DNA of 64,000 nucleotides from Pseudomonas sp. GD04091. GTDB lineage: Bacteria; Pseudomonadota; Gammaproteobacteria; Pseudomonadales; Pseudomonadaceae. The DNA lies in NCBI RefSeq assembly GCF_029836165.1, contig NZ_JAOEBG010000007.1:62001-126000 (forward strand), given 5' to 3'. Under the pieces are notes generated by a model, which did no database searches, was not told where the DNA came from, and saw only the letters and a list, made by a program, of their open reading frames with translations. Shown here piece by piece: positions 63,536 through 64,000 of this stretch (positions are counted from its first letter, which is position 1; each line of letters starts with the position of its first letter). The position numbers and the translations under genes are program-made.

Positions 63536-63955
63536 TCAGGTATGTGACAGTAACGGGAACATCAGCGGCTGAGCCTCGAGGCCGGTCGGCGTCGTACCCC
63601 AGACGAACAGCGCATCATCGTTATCCACAACCCGCGTAGCGAACCCTTCGCCGCACAGGGGTGCGAATCCCAACACCACCTCCCGCGTCCGATCCGTGAC
63701 CAGCTCGGCCAGCACGTTGTGCAGCACCAGTGCGCGTGGGCAGAACACCTCGACCAGCACCATCCGTTCACCGTCATGTTCCACGACCACATAGGCTTCG
63801 TGCCGCGCCGAGTGGAACAAGGCCTCCCGGTAAGGTCCGTCACAATAGAACATGGTCAGCGGCACATTCGGTGTCAGGCTCAATCGCGCCTGTGGACAAC
63901 TCTTCTCCACCGCGTCGATGAAGCGTTGACGTTGTTCGCTGTCGTCCATGTTCAC
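63536..63955 (-). CDS. Uncharacterised protein (start uncertain, may extend beyond window)
   Basis: At least 139 residues without signal peptide or membrane helix. The sequence looks like a small alpha/beta domain: SEQRQRFIDAVEKSCPQARL, EALFHSARHEAYVVVEHDGE, MVLVEVFCPRALVLHNVLAE. I do not recognise the family. The candidate starts are GTG 63955 and ATG 63949, neither with a convincing ribosome site. The frame stays open to the right edge (reading YQPWSTQPKANTFHPVN), so the gene may begin outside the window. It is convergent with the MDR gene across a REP pair. Confidence 0.55.
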   Translation of the reverse strand: MNMDDSEQRQRFIDAVEKSCPQARLSLTPNVPLTMFYCDGPYREALFHSARHEAYVVVEHDGERMVLVEVFCPRALVLHNVLAELVTDRTREVVLGFAPLCGEGFATRVVDNDDALFVWGTTPTGLEAQPLMFPLLSHT

Positions 63956-64000
63956 CGGGTGGAAGGTGTTGGCCTTTGGCTGTGTCGACCAGGGTTGGTA

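Overview
This window is high-GC, gene-dense chromosomal DNA of a Pseudomonas, almost certainly the P. putida group. The reasons are the gene order (phaJ4-lrgAB, proA-nadD-rsfS-rlmH-mrdA-rodA-mltB-rlpA-dacA-ybeD-lipB-lipA, arfA-holA-lptE-leuS, lnt-corC-ybeY-phoH, hemL-thiE-thiD), many paired REP hairpins built on CGCGGG(T/C)AA(A/G)CCCGC cores, and a flavoprotein of the family named after P. putida PP_4765. I see no insertion sequence, prophage, tRNA, rRNA or CRISPR array.

Layout. 1-6 kb: a partial lipoprotein joining MORN repeats to a C13/caspase-like peptidase, phaJ4, the lrgA-lrgB pair followed by a stand-alone Lon substrate-binding domain, then mpg with a DedA-PAP2 fusion. 6-18.7 kb: the large envelope and housekeeping block, with proline and NAD synthesis, ribosome factors, the elongasome (PBP2, RodA), peptidoglycan enzymes (MltB, RlpA, PBP5, LD-carboxypeptidase) and lipoate synthesis and transfer. 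18.8-33.8 kb, mostly minus strand: a second MltB-type transglycosylase, ArfA with a hairpin in its 3' coding end, DNA polymerase III delta, LptE, LeuRS, Lnt-CorC-YbeY-PhoH, a Sel1 protein, HemL and ThiE/ThiD. 34-42 kb: a LadS-like sensor kinase without a receiver domain, an AidB homologue, AMP nucleosidase, RluE, an Lrp-type regulator and an MFS exporter behind tandem operator-like palindromes. 42.5-46.3 kb is the most accessory-looking part: a secreted DUF6515-like protein and an 895-residue protein of about six Ig-like repeats plus a Cys-containing beta-sandwich-like C-terminus. 46.3-64 kb: a CDF metal exporter, HrpB, uncharacterised membrane proteins, an EEP hydrolase, YciC, DUF2076, a NYN-domain protein, an AsnC regulator divergent from an EamA exporter, RhlE, a PP_4765-type flavoprotein, an HDAC-like deacetylase, a GNAT enzyme, TesB, an HAD phosphatase, an MDR oxidoreductase and an uncharacterised gene at the edge.

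How it fits together. Much of the first half serves cell-wall elongation and remodelling, envelope lipoprotein maturation (Lnt, LptE) and ribosome quality control (RsfS, RlmH, ArfA, YbeY, RluE). Coupled starts (lrgA/lrgB, mrdA/rodA, ybeD/lipB, phoH/ybeY, tesB/HAD) mark operons. REP hairpins lie at most operon ends. The items most worth follow-up are the Ig-like repeat protein, the MORN-C13 lipoprotein, the arfA hairpin, a 312-bp gene-free stretch ending in a plus-strand terminator, the double operator before the MFS gene, and the absence of miaB upstream of phoH.
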